In this document: piece by piece, positions 32,214 to 40,563 of the stretch
How positions within the stretch are numbered: position 1 is the first letter of the stretch
Layout of the letters: each line of letters begins with the position of its first letter
Source of the DNA: Janibacter endophyticus
GTDB taxonomy: Bacteria; Actinomycetota; Actinomycetes; Actinomycetales; Dermatophilaceae
DNA: 64,000 bases
Assembly (NCBI RefSeq): GCF_016888335.1
Contig: NZ_JAFEJG010000004.1
Coordinates: 1,736,001 to 1,800,000 of the forward strand
Reading direction: 5' to 3'
Made by a program: the position numbers and the translations under genes
The notes under the pieces: generated by a model
What the model saw: the letters and a program-made list of their open reading frames with translations, nothing else
Told to the model about the DNA's origin: nothing
Databases searched by the model: none

Positions 32214-33293
32214 ATGGCCCAGGGAACGTATGTCGAGCAGGAGTACAACCGCGACACCAGCTACATCGAGGACCGCATCGTCGCGGACCCCGACCCGGCG
32301 AAGGCTCCCGGGAGCGACACCCCGATCGGTGAGCAGCAGTGGCCGGTCGAGCCGGGCCGCTACCGCCTCGTCGTCTCGCGGGCCTGTCCGTGGGCCAACC
32401 GCGCGATCATCGTGCGCCGCCTCCTCGGTCTCGAGGACGTCATCTCGATGGGCGTCGCCGGGCCGACCCACGACGCCGACAGCTGGACCTTCGACCTCGA
32501 CCCCGACCACCTCGACCCGGTGCTGCAGATCCCGCGGCTCAAGGACGCCTACGAGACCCGCTGGCCCGGCTACCCGCGGGGTATCACCGTGCCGGCGGTC
32601 GTCGACGTGCCGAGCGGCGGGGTCGTGACGAACGACTTCCCGCAGATCACCGAGGACCTCTCCACCCAGTGGCGCGAGCACCACCGCGAGGGTGCGCCGG
32701 ACCTGTGGCCGCAGGAGCACCTCGAGGAGATGGCCACGATCAACAAGCGGGTCTACACCGAGGTCAACAACGGCGTGTACCGCTGCGGCTTCGCCGGCAC
32801 CCAGGAGTCCTACGACGCGGCCTACGAGCGGCTGTGGACCGCGCTCGACTGGCTCGAGGGCCACCTCGCCGACCGTCGCTACCTCCTCGGGGAGCGCATC
32901 ACCGAGGCGGACGTCCGGCTCTTCACGACGCTCGCCCGCTTCGACGCGGCCTACCACGGGCACTTCAAGTGTAACCGCTCCAAGCTCACCGAGATGCCGG
33001 TGCTGTGGGCGTACGCGCGCGACCTCTTCACGACGCCCGGCTTCGGCGACACGACGGACTTCGTGCACATCAAGCGGCACTACTACGAGGTCCACCGCGA
33101 CATCAACCCGACCGGTGTCGTCCCGCAGGGACCCGACCTCACCGGCTGGCTCGAGCCGCACGGCCGCGAGAGCCTCGGCGGGTCGCCCTTCGGTGACGGG
33201 ACGGCCCCGGGCCCGATCGCCGAGGGGGAGCGGGTGCCGGTCGAGCACAATCCCTTCGTCGACCCGGCGACGGGACTCGTCCGCCCCGCCTGA
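32214..33293 (+). CDS. Glutathionyl-hydroquinone-reductase-like S-transferase (Xi class, YqjG type)
   Basis: 359 residues. The active-site Cys is C58 in SRACPWANRAIIVRR, the CPWA signature of Xi-class GSTs. Other conserved blocks are GITVPAVVDVPSGG, TNDFPQITEDLSTQW, NNGVYRCGFAGTQESYD and CNRSKLTEMPVLWAYARDLF. The enzyme reduces thiol-conjugated hydroquinones. Actinobacteria generally use mycothiol instead of glutathione, so the actual cofactor is probably mycothiol; this is inference. The preceding divergent gene is a tocopherol-cyclase-like protein. Confidence 0.88.
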   Translation: MAQGTYVEQEYNRDTSYIEDRIVADPDPAKAPGSDTPIGEQQWPVEPGRYRLVVSRACPWANRAIIVRRLLGLEDVISMGVAGPTHDADSWTFDLDPDHLDPVLQIPRLKDAYETRWPGYPRGITVPAVVDVPSGGVVTNDFPQITEDLSTQWREHHREGAPDLWPQEHLEEMATINKRVYTEVNNGVYRCGFAGTQESYDAAYERLWTALDWLEGHLADRRYLLGERITEADVRLFTTLARFDAAYHGHFKCNRSKLTEMPVLWAYARDLFTTPGFGDTTDFVHIKRHYYEVHRDINPTGVVPQGPDLTGWLEPHGRESLGGSPFGDGTAPGPIAEGERVPVEHNPFVDPATGLVRPA

Positions 33294-33299
33294 GGTCAT

Positions 33300-33345
33300 G
33301 TCAACGGGAGGTTGACAGGCCTTCCTGCGTCAACCTACCGTTGAC
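33300..33345. promoter_or_regulatory. Twin perfect 17-bp dyads GTCAAC-N5-GTTGAC
   Basis: GTCAAC-GGGAG-GTTGAC (33300-33316) and GTCAAC-CTACC-GTTGAC (33329-33345) have identical six-base arms and differ only in the five-base centre. The start-to-start spacing is 29 bases, close to three helical turns, so a dimeric regulator could bind both on one face. The second ends two bases before the ATG at 33348. The downstream cotranscribed gene encodes an HTH protein, the natural candidate for autoregulation. Confidence 0.7.
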
Positions 33346-33347
33346 GC

Positions 33348-33584
33348 ATGGCGAACCTTTCCAGCACCCGTCCCGGCTACGTCATGCTCGCGCTCGGGCT
33401 CGTGAGCGTGCTCCTCGCCCGACCCATCGGGTCCGGCTTCTTCCACGGCTTCTTCGAGGGGGCCGGCCTCGCGCTCATCATCCTTGGTGTCTTCTTCCTC
33501 GCCCGCGCCCTGAGGTGGTCGAGCAAGGAGCCCGACGAGGGCGCCCTGTGGCTGCCGAGCGAGGACGACAAGGCCGGCCGATGA
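33348..33584 (+). CDS. Small two-helix membrane protein upstream of an HTH gene
   Basis: 78 residues. Two hydrophobic segments (VMLALGLVSVLLARPIG, then GAGLALIILGVFFLARAL) are separated by a short loop with Phe-rich text (GFFHGFFEG), and the tail is acidic. Not recognised. There is no ribosome site because the operator dyad ends at 33345. Either the mRNA is leaderless or translation begins at the in-frame ATG at 33384 (MLALGLVS). The stop overlaps the next ATG by four bases, so the two genes are coupled. Confidence 0.65.
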   Translation: MANLSSTRPGYVMLALGLVSVLLARPIGSGFFHGFFEGAGLALIILGVFFLARALRWSSKEPDEGALWLPSEDDKAGR

Positions 33585-34120
33585 CCCAGGACCAGGCCCT
33601 CGCCGAGCGCATCGGGCGGGCCATCCTCGAGGACGCCGGGCTCGACCCCCAGGACCCCGCCGACCATCTCGCGCTCGTCGCCCGCGCCGCCGTCGCCGAA
33701 GGGGTGACCCGTGACCTCCTCCGCCAGTCCGTGGCGGCCGCCCGCGGCCACGGCCACAGCTGGGCCGCCATCGGCGGCGCGCTCGGCATGAGCCGGCAGG
33801 CGGTGCAGCAGCGCTTCGGCCAGTCGGGGGCCGAGGTCGCCGAGACGAAGGGGCAGACCCGCCGCCTCGGTCCGGTGACCGCCTTCGACGAGATGGCCGA
33901 GCTCGAGATCGCGGGGCGGCGCGGGTGGCGGACCGTCGGCGCCGGGATGCTGTTCCATGTCGTCGCGCGCACCGGCACGCAGTGGGAGCACCGGCGGGTC
34001 GCGTGGACCCGGCCGACGAGCCGCTACCTGCGGGACGGCTGGGTCGTGGGCTGCCGGGCCTTCCCGTGGCTCTACCTCGTGCGAGACACCGGGATCCCCG
34101 CGGAACCAGACCCGTCCTAG
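33581..34120 (+). CDS. HTH protein with C-terminal beta-rich domain
   Basis: 179 residues. A helix-turn-helix at about residues 55-80 (HSWAAIGGALGMSRQAVQQR) resembles sigma-70 region 4 / winged HTHs. The C-terminal 80 residues (GAGMLFHVVARTGTQWEHRR, GWVVGCRAFPWLYLVRDTG) look like a small beta-sheet sensor domain. It is coupled to the membrane gene ahead of it. With the twin dyads upstream of the pair, a membrane-protein/regulator module under its own control is likely. No family name is certain. Confidence 0.65.
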   Translation: MTQDQALAERIGRAILEDAGLDPQDPADHLALVARAAVAEGVTRDLLRQSVAAARGHGHSWAAIGGALGMSRQAVQQRFGQSGAEVAETKGQTRRLGPVTAFDEMAELEIAGRRGWRTVGAGMLFHVVARTGTQWEHRRVAWTRPTSRYLRDGWVVGCRAFPWLYLVRDTGIPAEPDPS

Positions 34121-34131
34121 GCTGGTGACCC

Positions 34132-35724
34132 ATGGGACCCGCACTCGACCTCCTCGGCAGGGAGCCGGTCCTCCTCCTGATGATCCTGCTCGCGGTGGGC
34201 TCGGTGCTTGGCGCCGTCCGCCTCAAGCGGGTCCACCTCGGCCCGGCCGCCGTGCTCTTCGCCGCGATCGGTGTCGCCGCTTCCGGGGCGGCCGCCGAGA
34301 CCCCGCTCCTCGTGCCCGAGGTCGTCGGCACGCTCGGCCTCGTCCTCTTCACCTACACCGTCGGTGTGGTGTCGGGGTCGAGCTTCTTCGCCTCGCTCCG
34401 CACCGGCTGGCGGCCGATGCTCGCCGTCGTCATGATCTTCCTCGGGGTGGCCGCGGTCGGCGTCCTCGTCGGACGTCTCCTCGGGCTCTCCAGCCCGGTC
34501 ATCGCGGGCTCCTTCGCCGGGGCTCTGACCAACACCCCGGCGCTGGCCGCCGCCACCGAGCGCTCCGGCGACCCGGTCGGCCCGACGATCGGCTACTCGC
34601 TTGCCTATCTCTACGGCGTCGTCGGCATGCTGCTCACGAGCCTGCTCGTCCTGCGCCACGAGAGCGCCGACTCGGGTGCCGAGGAGCCGCTGACCAACAG
34701 CACCGTGCGGGTCGACACCGACGAGATGGTCCCGGTGGGGGCCCTGCTCACGATGCACCCCGGCCGTCTCGTCGTCTCCCGCCTGCGGCACGGTGAGGAG
34801 GCACCCGTCGAGCTCCCCTCGGAGTGGACGGTGCTGCAGCGCGGCGACCTCGTCGGTCTCGTCGGTCCGGCCGAGGTCGTCCGCGAGGTCACCGAGCGCA
34901 TCGGGCACCCCTCGACGCACACGCTCATCGACCACCGCGACTACGACTACCGCCGGATCACCCTGTCCAACCCGCGGCTGGCGGGCCGCACCCTGCGCGA
35001 GCTGCACATCGACGAGGACTTCTCGGCGAACATCACGCGCGTCCGCCGCGGCGACGTCGACCTCGTCGCCCACGACGACTTCGTCGTGCAGATGGGTGAC
35101 CGGCTGCGCGTCGTCGCCGCGAAGGACCGCATGGACGCCGTGACCCGCCACCTCGGCGACAGCGAGCGAGGGCTGAGCGACATCAACCCCATCGGCTTCG
35201 CCCTCGGCATCGCCGTCGGTGTCGCCATCGGCCTGATCGAGGTGCCGGTCCCCGGCGGCTCCTTCAGCCTCGGGGCCGCGGCCGGCACGCTCCTCGTCGG
35301 GCTCGTCTTCGGCCGCCTCGGCCGGGTGGGCCCGGTCGTCGTGTCGATGCCGAACTCGGCGGCGACGACCCTGTCCGTCTTCGGCATGCTCACCTTCCTC
35401 GCCTACGCCGGCTCCCGGGCGGGGGAGCGCTTCGCCGAGGCGATCACCTCCGACATCGGGTGGAAGGTCGGCGTGCTCGGCTTCGTCATGACCACCCTGG
35501 CCGCCGTGGGCATCGGGCTGGTCGGCCGTTTCCTGCTGCGCACCCCTCCGCGCGAGCTGGCCGGCGTCCTGGCCGGCAGCCAGACCCAGCCGGCCGTCCT
35601 CGCCTTCGCCAACGAGCGCACCGGCTTCGACACCCGGGTCGGCCTCGGCTACGCCCTCGTCTACCCGGCCGCGATGATCGCGAAGATCCTCATCGCCCAG
35701 ATCCTCGCCGGCCTGCCGGGCTGA
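34132..35724 (+). CDS. AAE-type putative transporter (AspT/YidE/YbjL family) with TrkA-C domains
   Basis: 530 residues. Two homologous membrane halves (about residues 1-180 and 345-530), each with five to six helices, are separated by two cytosolic RCK/TrkA-C-like domains (LLTMHPGRLVVSRLRHGEE to VVREVTERIG, and ITLSNPRLAGRTLRELHID to MGDRLRVVAAKD). The motif GSFAGALTNTPALAAATE in the first half and AGVLAGSQTQPAVLAFANE in the second are the paired re-entrant motifs of the aspartate:alanine exchanger family. Substrate unknown; regulation by nucleotide through TrkA-C is typical. It starts 11 bases after the HTH gene, possibly in the same transcript. Confidence 0.85.
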   Translation: MGPALDLLGREPVLLLMILLAVGSVLGAVRLKRVHLGPAAVLFAAIGVAASGAAAETPLLVPEVVGTLGLVLFTYTVGVVSGSSFFASLRTGWRPMLAVVMIFLGVAAVGVLVGRLLGLSSPVIAGSFAGALTNTPALAAATERSGDPVGPTIGYSLAYLYGVVGMLLTSLLVLRHESADSGAEEPLTNSTVRVDTDEMVPVGALLTMHPGRLVVSRLRHGEEAPVELPSEWTVLQRGDLVGLVGPAEVVREVTERIGHPSTHTLIDHRDYDYRRITLSNPRLAGRTLRELHIDEDFSANITRVRRGDVDLVAHDDFVVQMGDRLRVVAAKDRMDAVTRHLGDSERGLSDINPIGFALGIAVGVAIGLIEVPVPGGSFSLGAAAGTLLVGLVFGRLGRVGPVVVSMPNSAATTLSVFGMLTFLAYAGSRAGERFAEAITSDIGWKVGVLGFVMTTLAAVGIGLVGRFLLRTPPRELAGVLAGSQTQPAVLAFANERTGFDTRVGLGYALVYPAAMIAKILIAQILAGLPG

Positions 35725-35746
35725 GCCGACTCGGTACCCTCACGAC

Positions 35747-36913
35747 GTGCACGTCCTCATCGCGCCCGACTGCTTCACCGGGACCCTCACCGCGACCCAG
35801 GCGGCCGGGGCCATCGCCGCCGGCTGGCGCAGCAGCGCCCCCGACGACCTCCTCACCCTCCTGCCGCTGAGCGACGGCGGCCCGGGCTTCCTCGACGTCG
35901 TCTCGGGCGCGCGCGACGGCGAGACGGTCGCCGTGACCGTCCCCGACCCTCTCGGCCGTCGCGTCCCGGCGGCGGTCTTCCTCACCGAGGACGAAGGGGG
36001 GCGCACAGCCTGGGTCGAGAGCGCGCAGGCTGTCGGTCTGCACCTGCTCGAGGCCTCGGAGCGCGACCCCGCGGTCACCTCCTCCGCCGGCCTCGGCGAC
36101 CTGCTCCTCGCCGCCGTCTCGGCCGGTGCCCGCCGGGTCGTCGTCGGTCTCGGCGGGTCGGGCACCAACGACGGGGGCGCCGGGATGATCGCGGCGCTCG
36201 CCGGTCGTCAGGAGGGTCTGCTCGCCGGGGGAGGGCTCGGCCTGGCCTCGGTCGCGCCCGACGACGTCGCGGGCGTCGTCGACGCAGCCCGTGCGGCCCT
36301 CGCCGGGGTGGAGATCGTGGCCGCCACCGACGTCGAGGTGCCCCTCCTCGGGCTCGACGGGGCGAGCGCGAACTTCGCGGCGCAGAAGGGTGCGAGCCCC
36401 GAGCTCGCCCAGCAGCTCGAGGGCGCCCTCGGCCACTTCGTCTCCGTCCTCTCCGGCGTCCACCCGGCCCCGACCGACCTGCTCACCGGGCGTCCGCGCC
36501 GCCTCGACCGCGAGCCGGGTGCCGGCGCGGCCGGCGGGATCGGCTACGGCCTGCTCGTCCTCGGCGGACGTCGGGTCAGCGGGGTCGACCTCACCCTCGA
36601 GGCGGTCGGCATCGACGAGCTCATCGCCGCCGCCGACCTCGTCGTCACGGGGGAGGGATCGCTCGACTGGCAGTCCCGGCAGGGCAAGGTCGCCAGCGGC
36701 GTGTGCGCCGCCGCGGGCCGTCACGGCACCCCCGTCGTCATCATCGCCGGGCGCGTCCTGCTCGGGCGCCGCGAGGCGATGGCCATGGGGGCGAGCGGCG
36801 TCTACGCCGTCGCCGAGAGCCTCGCGGAGGTCGACGCCTCGCTCGCCGACCCCGTGCCGCGCCTCACCGACCGGGCCGCCCGGGTCGCCCGCACCTGGTC
36901 CCCCCGCCGCTGA
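35747..36913 (+). CDS. Glycerate kinase (GarK/GlxK family)
   Basis: 388 residues from GTG 35747. Family signatures are IAPDCFTGTLTATQAAGAI at the N-terminus, LPLSDGGPGFLDV, GLGGSGTNDGGAGM (phosphate-binding), GAGAAGGIGYGLLVLGG and DLVVTGEGSLDWQSRQGK. The enzyme phosphorylates glycerate in glyoxylate/serine-related metabolism. Length is normal. Glycerate kinase followed by erpA and adoK is also the mycobacterial order (Rv2205c-Rv2202c, from memory). Confidence 0.88.
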   Translation: MHVLIAPDCFTGTLTATQAAGAIAAGWRSSAPDDLLTLLPLSDGGPGFLDVVSGARDGETVAVTVPDPLGRRVPAAVFLTEDEGGRTAWVESAQAVGLHLLEASERDPAVTSSAGLGDLLLAAVSAGARRVVVGLGGSGTNDGGAGMIAALAGRQEGLLAGGGLGLASVAPDDVAGVVDAARAALAGVEIVAATDVEVPLLGLDGASANFAAQKGASPELAQQLEGALGHFVSVLSGVHPAPTDLLTGRPRRLDREPGAGAAGGIGYGLLVLGGRRVSGVDLTLEAVGIDELIAAADLVVTGEGSLDWQSRQGKVASGVCAAAGRHGTPVVIIAGRVLLGRREAMAMGASGVYAVAESLAEVDASLADPVPRLTDRAARVARTWSPRR

Positions 36914-36937
36914 CCCCCCTTCGTCTCTTGTCGAGCG

Positions 36938-36965
36938 TTGACCTCCCAGCCTGCTGACGTACATT
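36938..36965 (+). promoter_or_regulatory. Candidate promoter for erpA
   Basis: TTGACC (36938-36943) and TACATT (36960-36965) are separated by 16 bases, which suits a housekeeping sigma factor. The predicted start would leave a leader of about 80 bases before erpA, with a small GC-rich hairpin (GGCGGGAACATCCCCGCC). No IscR/RirA-like or DtxR-like box was recognised. Confidence 0.4.
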
Positions 36966-37054
36966 GGTCGGGCGGGAACATCCCCGCCGGGTCCGCTGTT
37001 GGGCCCTGCTGACGGGCACCACTGCCCGCACCCCCGAGACACGTGAGGTTTGAG

Positions 37055-37426
37055 ATGAGCGTCCAGGACGAGACGAACGTTGCCAGCACCACGGAGGAGG
37101 CGCACGGTGTCCTCCTGACCGACGTCGCCGCCGGCAAGGTCAAGTCCCTCCTCGAGCAGGAGGGCCGGGACGACCTGCGCCTGCGCGTCGGCGTGCAGCC
37201 CGGCGGCTGCTCCGGCCTGATCTACCAGCTCTACTTCGACGAGCGCACCCTCGACGGTGACCTTGTCCGCGAGTTCGACGGTGTCGAGGTCGTCGTCGAC
37301 CGGATGAGCGCGCCCTACCTCACCGGTGCGAGCATCGACTTCGCCGACACCATCGAGAAGCAGGGCTTCACGATCGACAACCCCAACGCGGGCAGCTCCT
37401 GCGCCTGCGGGGACAGCTTCAGCTGA
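37055..37426 (+). CDS. erpA: Iron-sulfur cluster insertion protein ErpA (A-type carrier)
   Basis: 123 residues. The three conserved cysteines of A-type carriers are in QPGGCSGLIYQLYFDE and in the C-terminal SSCACGDSF. The family domain runs from LTDVAAGKVKSLLEQEG. It delivers Fe-S clusters to apoproteins; the Rieske protein and other Fe-S enzymes are potential clients. A monocistronic layout is likely, with a promoter candidate upstream and a strong hairpin 15 bases after the stop. Confidence 0.93.
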   Translation: MSVQDETNVASTTEEAHGVLLTDVAAGKVKSLLEQEGRDDLRLRVGVQPGGCSGLIYQLYFDERTLDGDLVREFDGVEVVVDRMSAPYLTGASIDFADTIEKQGFTIDNPNAGSSCACGDSFS

Positions 37427-37441
37427 CCCGTCCCGCACGCA

Positions 37442-37481
37442 CGAAGGGGCCGTCACCGGATCACCGGTGACGGCCCCTTCG
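37442..37481. terminator. Perfect 18-bp hairpin terminator containing the CGAAGGGG word
   Basis: Arms CGAAGGGGCCGTCACCGG (37442-37459) and its exact complement (37464-37481) enclose a four-base loop ATCA. It lies between erpA and the convergent 68-residue gene. Both outer octamers are the window-wide word CGAAGGGG/CCCCTTCG. Confidence 0.9.
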
Positions 37482-37514
37482 TCGTGACGTCGTTGTCACG
37501 AGGTCGAGCTGGGC

Positions 37515-37721
37515 TCAGACGAAGAAGAGCTCCCTCGGGACGAGGGTGCGAGCCCGGTCGGGGACGGAGAAGTCCGTGGGGTGGGGGGCCCAGCCGAGGC
37601 CGGTCGCCGGCGCGTGCGAGCCCAGGGCGGGGGAGTCCCACACCCGGGCCCCGGTGGTGGCCAGCTCGCTGATGCTCCCGCTGTCGAGCCCGTCGAACGC
37701 TGTCGGCTGCATCTCGCTCAT
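37515..37721 (-). CDS. Hypothetical protein, 68 residues
   Basis: Starts MSEMQPTAFDGLDSGSISEL and ends VPDRARTLVPRELFFV. It is soluble, without Cys or membrane helices. Not recognised. Convergent to erpA and divergent from adoK, with 90 bases before the adoK start. The position between these two genes corresponds to a small variable slot (Rv2203 in M. tuberculosis holds a membrane protein, which this is not). Coding status rests on codon-position GC pattern and isolation from overlapping genes. Confidence 0.6.
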   Translation of the reverse strand: MSEMQPTAFDGLDSGSISELATTGARVWDSPALGSHAPATGLGWAPHPTDFSVPDRARTLVPRELFFV

Positions 37722-37811
37722 GCGGCCACGATAGCGAGGTCTTGTGACGCACGCCACAACCCCTCGGCGGGCGGGCGTGGCGGCTCGACGCCCGGCGGTT
37801 AAGGTCCTCCC

Positions 37812-38798
37812 GTGCGCATCGCTATCGCCGGCTCCATCGCCACCGATCACCTCATGACCTTCTCGGGCCGTTTCGCCGACTCCCTCGTCGTCGAGCAGCT
37901 CGACAAGATCTCGCTGAGCTTCCTCGCGCACGGCCTGGAGATCCGGCGTGGGGGAGTCGCGGCCAACATCTCCTTCGGCATGGCCCAGCTGGGGCAGCGG
38001 CCCATCCTCGTGGGCGCGGTCGGCGAGGACTTCGCCGACTACCGCAGCTGGCTCGAGCGGCACGGCGTGGACTGCGCGTCCGTCCACGTGTCGCAGACGC
38101 AGCACACGGCCCGCTTCGTGTGCACGACCGACGACGACATGGCCCAGATCGCGACCTTCTACGCCGGAGCGATGAGCGAGGCCCGCGACATCGAGCTCGG
38201 GCCCGTCGCCGACCGCGTCGGCGGCCTGGACCTCGTCCTCGTCGGTCCTGACGACCCCGAGGCGATGCGCCGTCACACCGACGAGTGCCGCAAGCGCGGC
38301 ATCCCCTTCGTCGCCGACCCCAGCCAGCAGCTCGCCTTCAGCGACGGTGACTTCATCCGCGGACTCATCGAGGGCGCCGAGTACCTCATCACCAACGAGT
38401 ACGAGTCCCACCTCACCGAGCAGAAGACCGGCTGGGGCCAGGATGAGATCAACGCCCGGGTCCGCTACCGGGTGACCACTCTCGGCAAGGACGGCGTGCG
38501 CATCACCGGCGAGGGGCTCGACGAGCCGATCGTCGTCGCGGCGGCCCGCGAGGTGACCAAGGCCGACCCGACCGGCGTCGGCGACGCCTTCCGCGCCGGC
38601 TTCCTCACCGGCCTGGCGCTCGACCTGCCGCTGCGCGAGTGCGCGGAGATCGGCTCCATGCTCGCCACCTACGTCATCGAGACGGTCGGCACCCAGGAGT
38701 ACGACCTCACGATCCCGTCCTTCGTCGACCGCTTCCGCGAGGCCTACGGCGACGCGAGCGCCGACCTGCTCGCCGACGCGCTCGCCGCCCGGGGCTGA
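37812..38798 (+). CDS. adoK: Adenosine kinase, mycobacterial PfkB type
   Basis: 328-residue PfkB-family sugar kinase. The N-terminus IAIAGSIATDHLMTFSGRF, the segment HTARFVCTTDDDMAQIATFY, and FVADPSQQLAFSDGDF match the distinctive adenosine kinase known from M. tuberculosis (Rv2202c), as far as I recall it. The C-terminal PfkB signature is DPTGVGDAFRAGFLTG, with the catalytic Asp in GVGDAF. It phosphorylates adenosine to AMP in purine salvage. GTG start at 37812. It neighbours erpA and the cta genes as in mycobacteria. A ribokinase-like substrate cannot be excluded. Confidence 0.85.
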   Translation: MRIAIAGSIATDHLMTFSGRFADSLVVEQLDKISLSFLAHGLEIRRGGVAANISFGMAQLGQRPILVGAVGEDFADYRSWLERHGVDCASVHVSQTQHTARFVCTTDDDMAQIATFYAGAMSEARDIELGPVADRVGGLDLVLVGPDDPEAMRRHTDECRKRGIPFVADPSQQLAFSDGDFIRGLIEGAEYLITNEYESHLTEQKTGWGQDEINARVRYRVTTLGKDGVRITGEGLDEPIVVAAAREVTKADPTGVGDAFRAGFLTGLALDLPLRECAEIGSMLATYVIETVGTQEYDLTIPSFVDRFREAYGDASADLLADALAARG

Positions 38799-38818
38799 GC
38801 CCGACGGCCGGTGCTCCC

Positions 38819-39547
38819 GTGCCCGAGGTCCCGTACCCGCCGATCGACCCGGGGCCGGGCGCCGTCGACTTCGACGACCTCCTCGACCTGCCCGACGAGG
38901 ACCTCCTGGGCGTCGGGGCGGACCTTGCCCCCGGCACCCTGCTCGACGCCTACCGCCACGGCCTCTTCCCGATGGGGATCGGGGAGCACGGCGCCCCGCC
39001 CATCGGCTGGTGGCGGCCCGAGCTGCGCGGGGTCCTCCTGCCCGGCGCGCTGCGCGTCAGCCGCTCCCTGCGGCGCTCCTGCCGCCGCTACGGCGTGACC
39101 GTCGACCGGGCCTTCGACGCGGTCGTCGCGGCCTGCGCCGACCCCGCCCGGGACGGCCGGTGGATCACCGACGACATCCGGCGGGCCTACGGCACCCTCC
39201 ACCGCCTCGGGTGGGCCCACTCCGTCGAGGTCTGGGACGAAGGGGGAGGAGGTCGCCTCGTCGGGGGGCTCTACGGGGTGAGCATCGGCGGGCTCTTCGC
39301 CGGGGAGTCGATGTTCCGCCGGGCCACGGACGCCTCGAAGGTCGCCCTCGTGGCCCTCGACGCCCTCGTCCTCGCCCCTTCGCGGCCGGCGGCCATCATC
39401 GACACCCAGTGGGCGACGCCTCATCTCGCCTCGCTCGGCGTCACCGAGATCCCCCGGGAGGAATATGCGGGCCGGCTGCGCCAGGCGCTCGCCCTGCCAC
39501 AGATCGAGCTCGTCCGGTCGGCGCTGCCCGAGGGCTGGGCAGGCTGA
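38819..39547 (+). CDS. aat: Leucyl/phenylalanyl-tRNA--protein transferase
   Basis: 242 residues from GTG 38819. Family motifs are LLGVGADLAPGTLLDAYRHG, LFPMG, IGWWRPELRGVLLP, the helix with RSLRRSCRRYGVTVDRAFDA, GRWITDDIRRAYGTLHRLGW, and GVSIGGLFAGESMF. The enzyme adds Leu/Phe to the N-terminus of proteins starting with Arg or Lys, marking them for ClpS/ClpAP or ClpCP degradation. An upstream GTG at 38811 is out of frame. It lies between adoK and ctaC and is intact. Confidence 0.93.
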   Translation: MPEVPYPPIDPGPGAVDFDDLLDLPDEDLLGVGADLAPGTLLDAYRHGLFPMGIGEHGAPPIGWWRPELRGVLLPGALRVSRSLRRSCRRYGVTVDRAFDAVVAACADPARDGRWITDDIRRAYGTLHRLGWAHSVEVWDEGGGGRLVGGLYGVSIGGLFAGESMFRRATDASKVALVALDALVLAPSRPAAIIDTQWATPHLASLGVTEIPREEYAGRLRQALALPQIELVRSALPEGWAG

Positions 39548-39672
39548 GCGGGCCCGGGTGCCGGGTGGATCCGCCACGCCGACCGAATCGCGCCCCCCGT
39601 CCCAACCGCCCCACGAGCCTGCGGTACCTTTGCCCGTGTATTGCTGTCCGCTCCGACACAGGTGGGTGCCCC

Positions 39673-40563
39673 TTGCCTCGTACTGACCGCCACATCGGTC
39701 GAGCTCGTCGTCGTCTCGGCCTCGCCGGTATCGCCGTCGCTGCCCTGACCCTCTCGGCCTGCAGCGCCGTGGGGATCTCGACCGACGCGTCCAACGGTTA
39801 CCTGCCCAACGGCGTGACCGAGGAGGCCGCCCTCGTCGAGAACCTCTGGATCGGCTCGTGGATCGCCGCGATGGCTGTCGGCATCCTCGTCTGGGGTCTG
39901 ACGATCTGGTGCATGGTCGCCTACCGCCGCCGCAAGGACGACGACGGCACCCTGCCCCCGCAGCTGCAGTACAACGTGCCGCTCGAGGTGCTCTACACCG
40001 TCGTGCCGATCCTCATGGTCGGTGCGCTCTTCTACTTCACCGAGGACGTCCAGTCCAAGCTGTACGACGCGGACGCCGAGCCCGACGTGACGATCAACGT
40101 CGTCGGCAAGCAGTGGAGCTGGGACTTCAACTACGTCGAGGCCGACGTCCACGAGGCCGGCCAGATGGCCGAGCTCAACGGCAAGGAGGGTGCGCAGGAC
40201 AAGCTCCCGACGCTCTACGTGCCGGTCGACCAGCGGGTCGAGTTCCAGCTCACCTCGCGTGACGTCGTCCACTCCTTCTGGGTCCCCGCCTTCCTCGAGA
40301 AGATGGACCTCAACCCCTCCCTGGTCAACCGTCTCCAGGTCACCCCGACCGAGACCGGTACCTTCCAGGGCAAGTGCGCCGAGCTCTGCGGCGCCTACCA
40401 CAGCCAGATGCTCTTCAACGTCAAGATCGTGACCCAGGAGGAGTTCGACCAACACATGGAGGAGCTCCGGGCCAAGGGCCAGACTGGCCAGCTGGAGAAC
40501 GGGCTCAACCGTGAGGCCCTGGTCCCCGGCCAGGACGACCTCCTCGAGGAAGGTGCACGCTGA
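39673..40563 (+). CDS. ctaC: Cytochrome c oxidase subunit II
   Basis: 296 residues from the TTG at 39673, the only start giving a proper signal peptide (ALTLSACS lipobox near residue 35). Two TM helices follow ([20 protein letters not shown] and [19 protein letters not shown]). The soluble cupredoxin domain contains [29 protein letters not shown] and the CuA site [12 protein letters not shown]. CuA takes electrons from the bound cytochrome cc (QcrC). The stop overlaps the ctaD ATG by one base. First gene of ctaC-ctaD-ctaF. Confidence 0.95.
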   Translation: MPRTDRHIGRARRRLGLAGIAVAALTLSACSAVGISTDASNGYLPNGVTEEAALVENLWIGSWIAAMAVGILVWGLTIWCMVAYRRRKDDDGTLPPQLQYNVPLEVLYTVVPILMVGALFYFTEDVQSKLYDADAEPDVTINVVGKQWSWDFNYVEADVHEAGQMAELNGKEGAQDKLPTLYVPVDQRVEFQLTSRDVVHSFWVPAFLEKMDLNPSLVNRLQVTPTETGTFQGKCAELCGAYHSQMLFNVKIVTQEEFDQHMEELRAKGQTGQLENGLNREALVPGQDDLLEEGAR

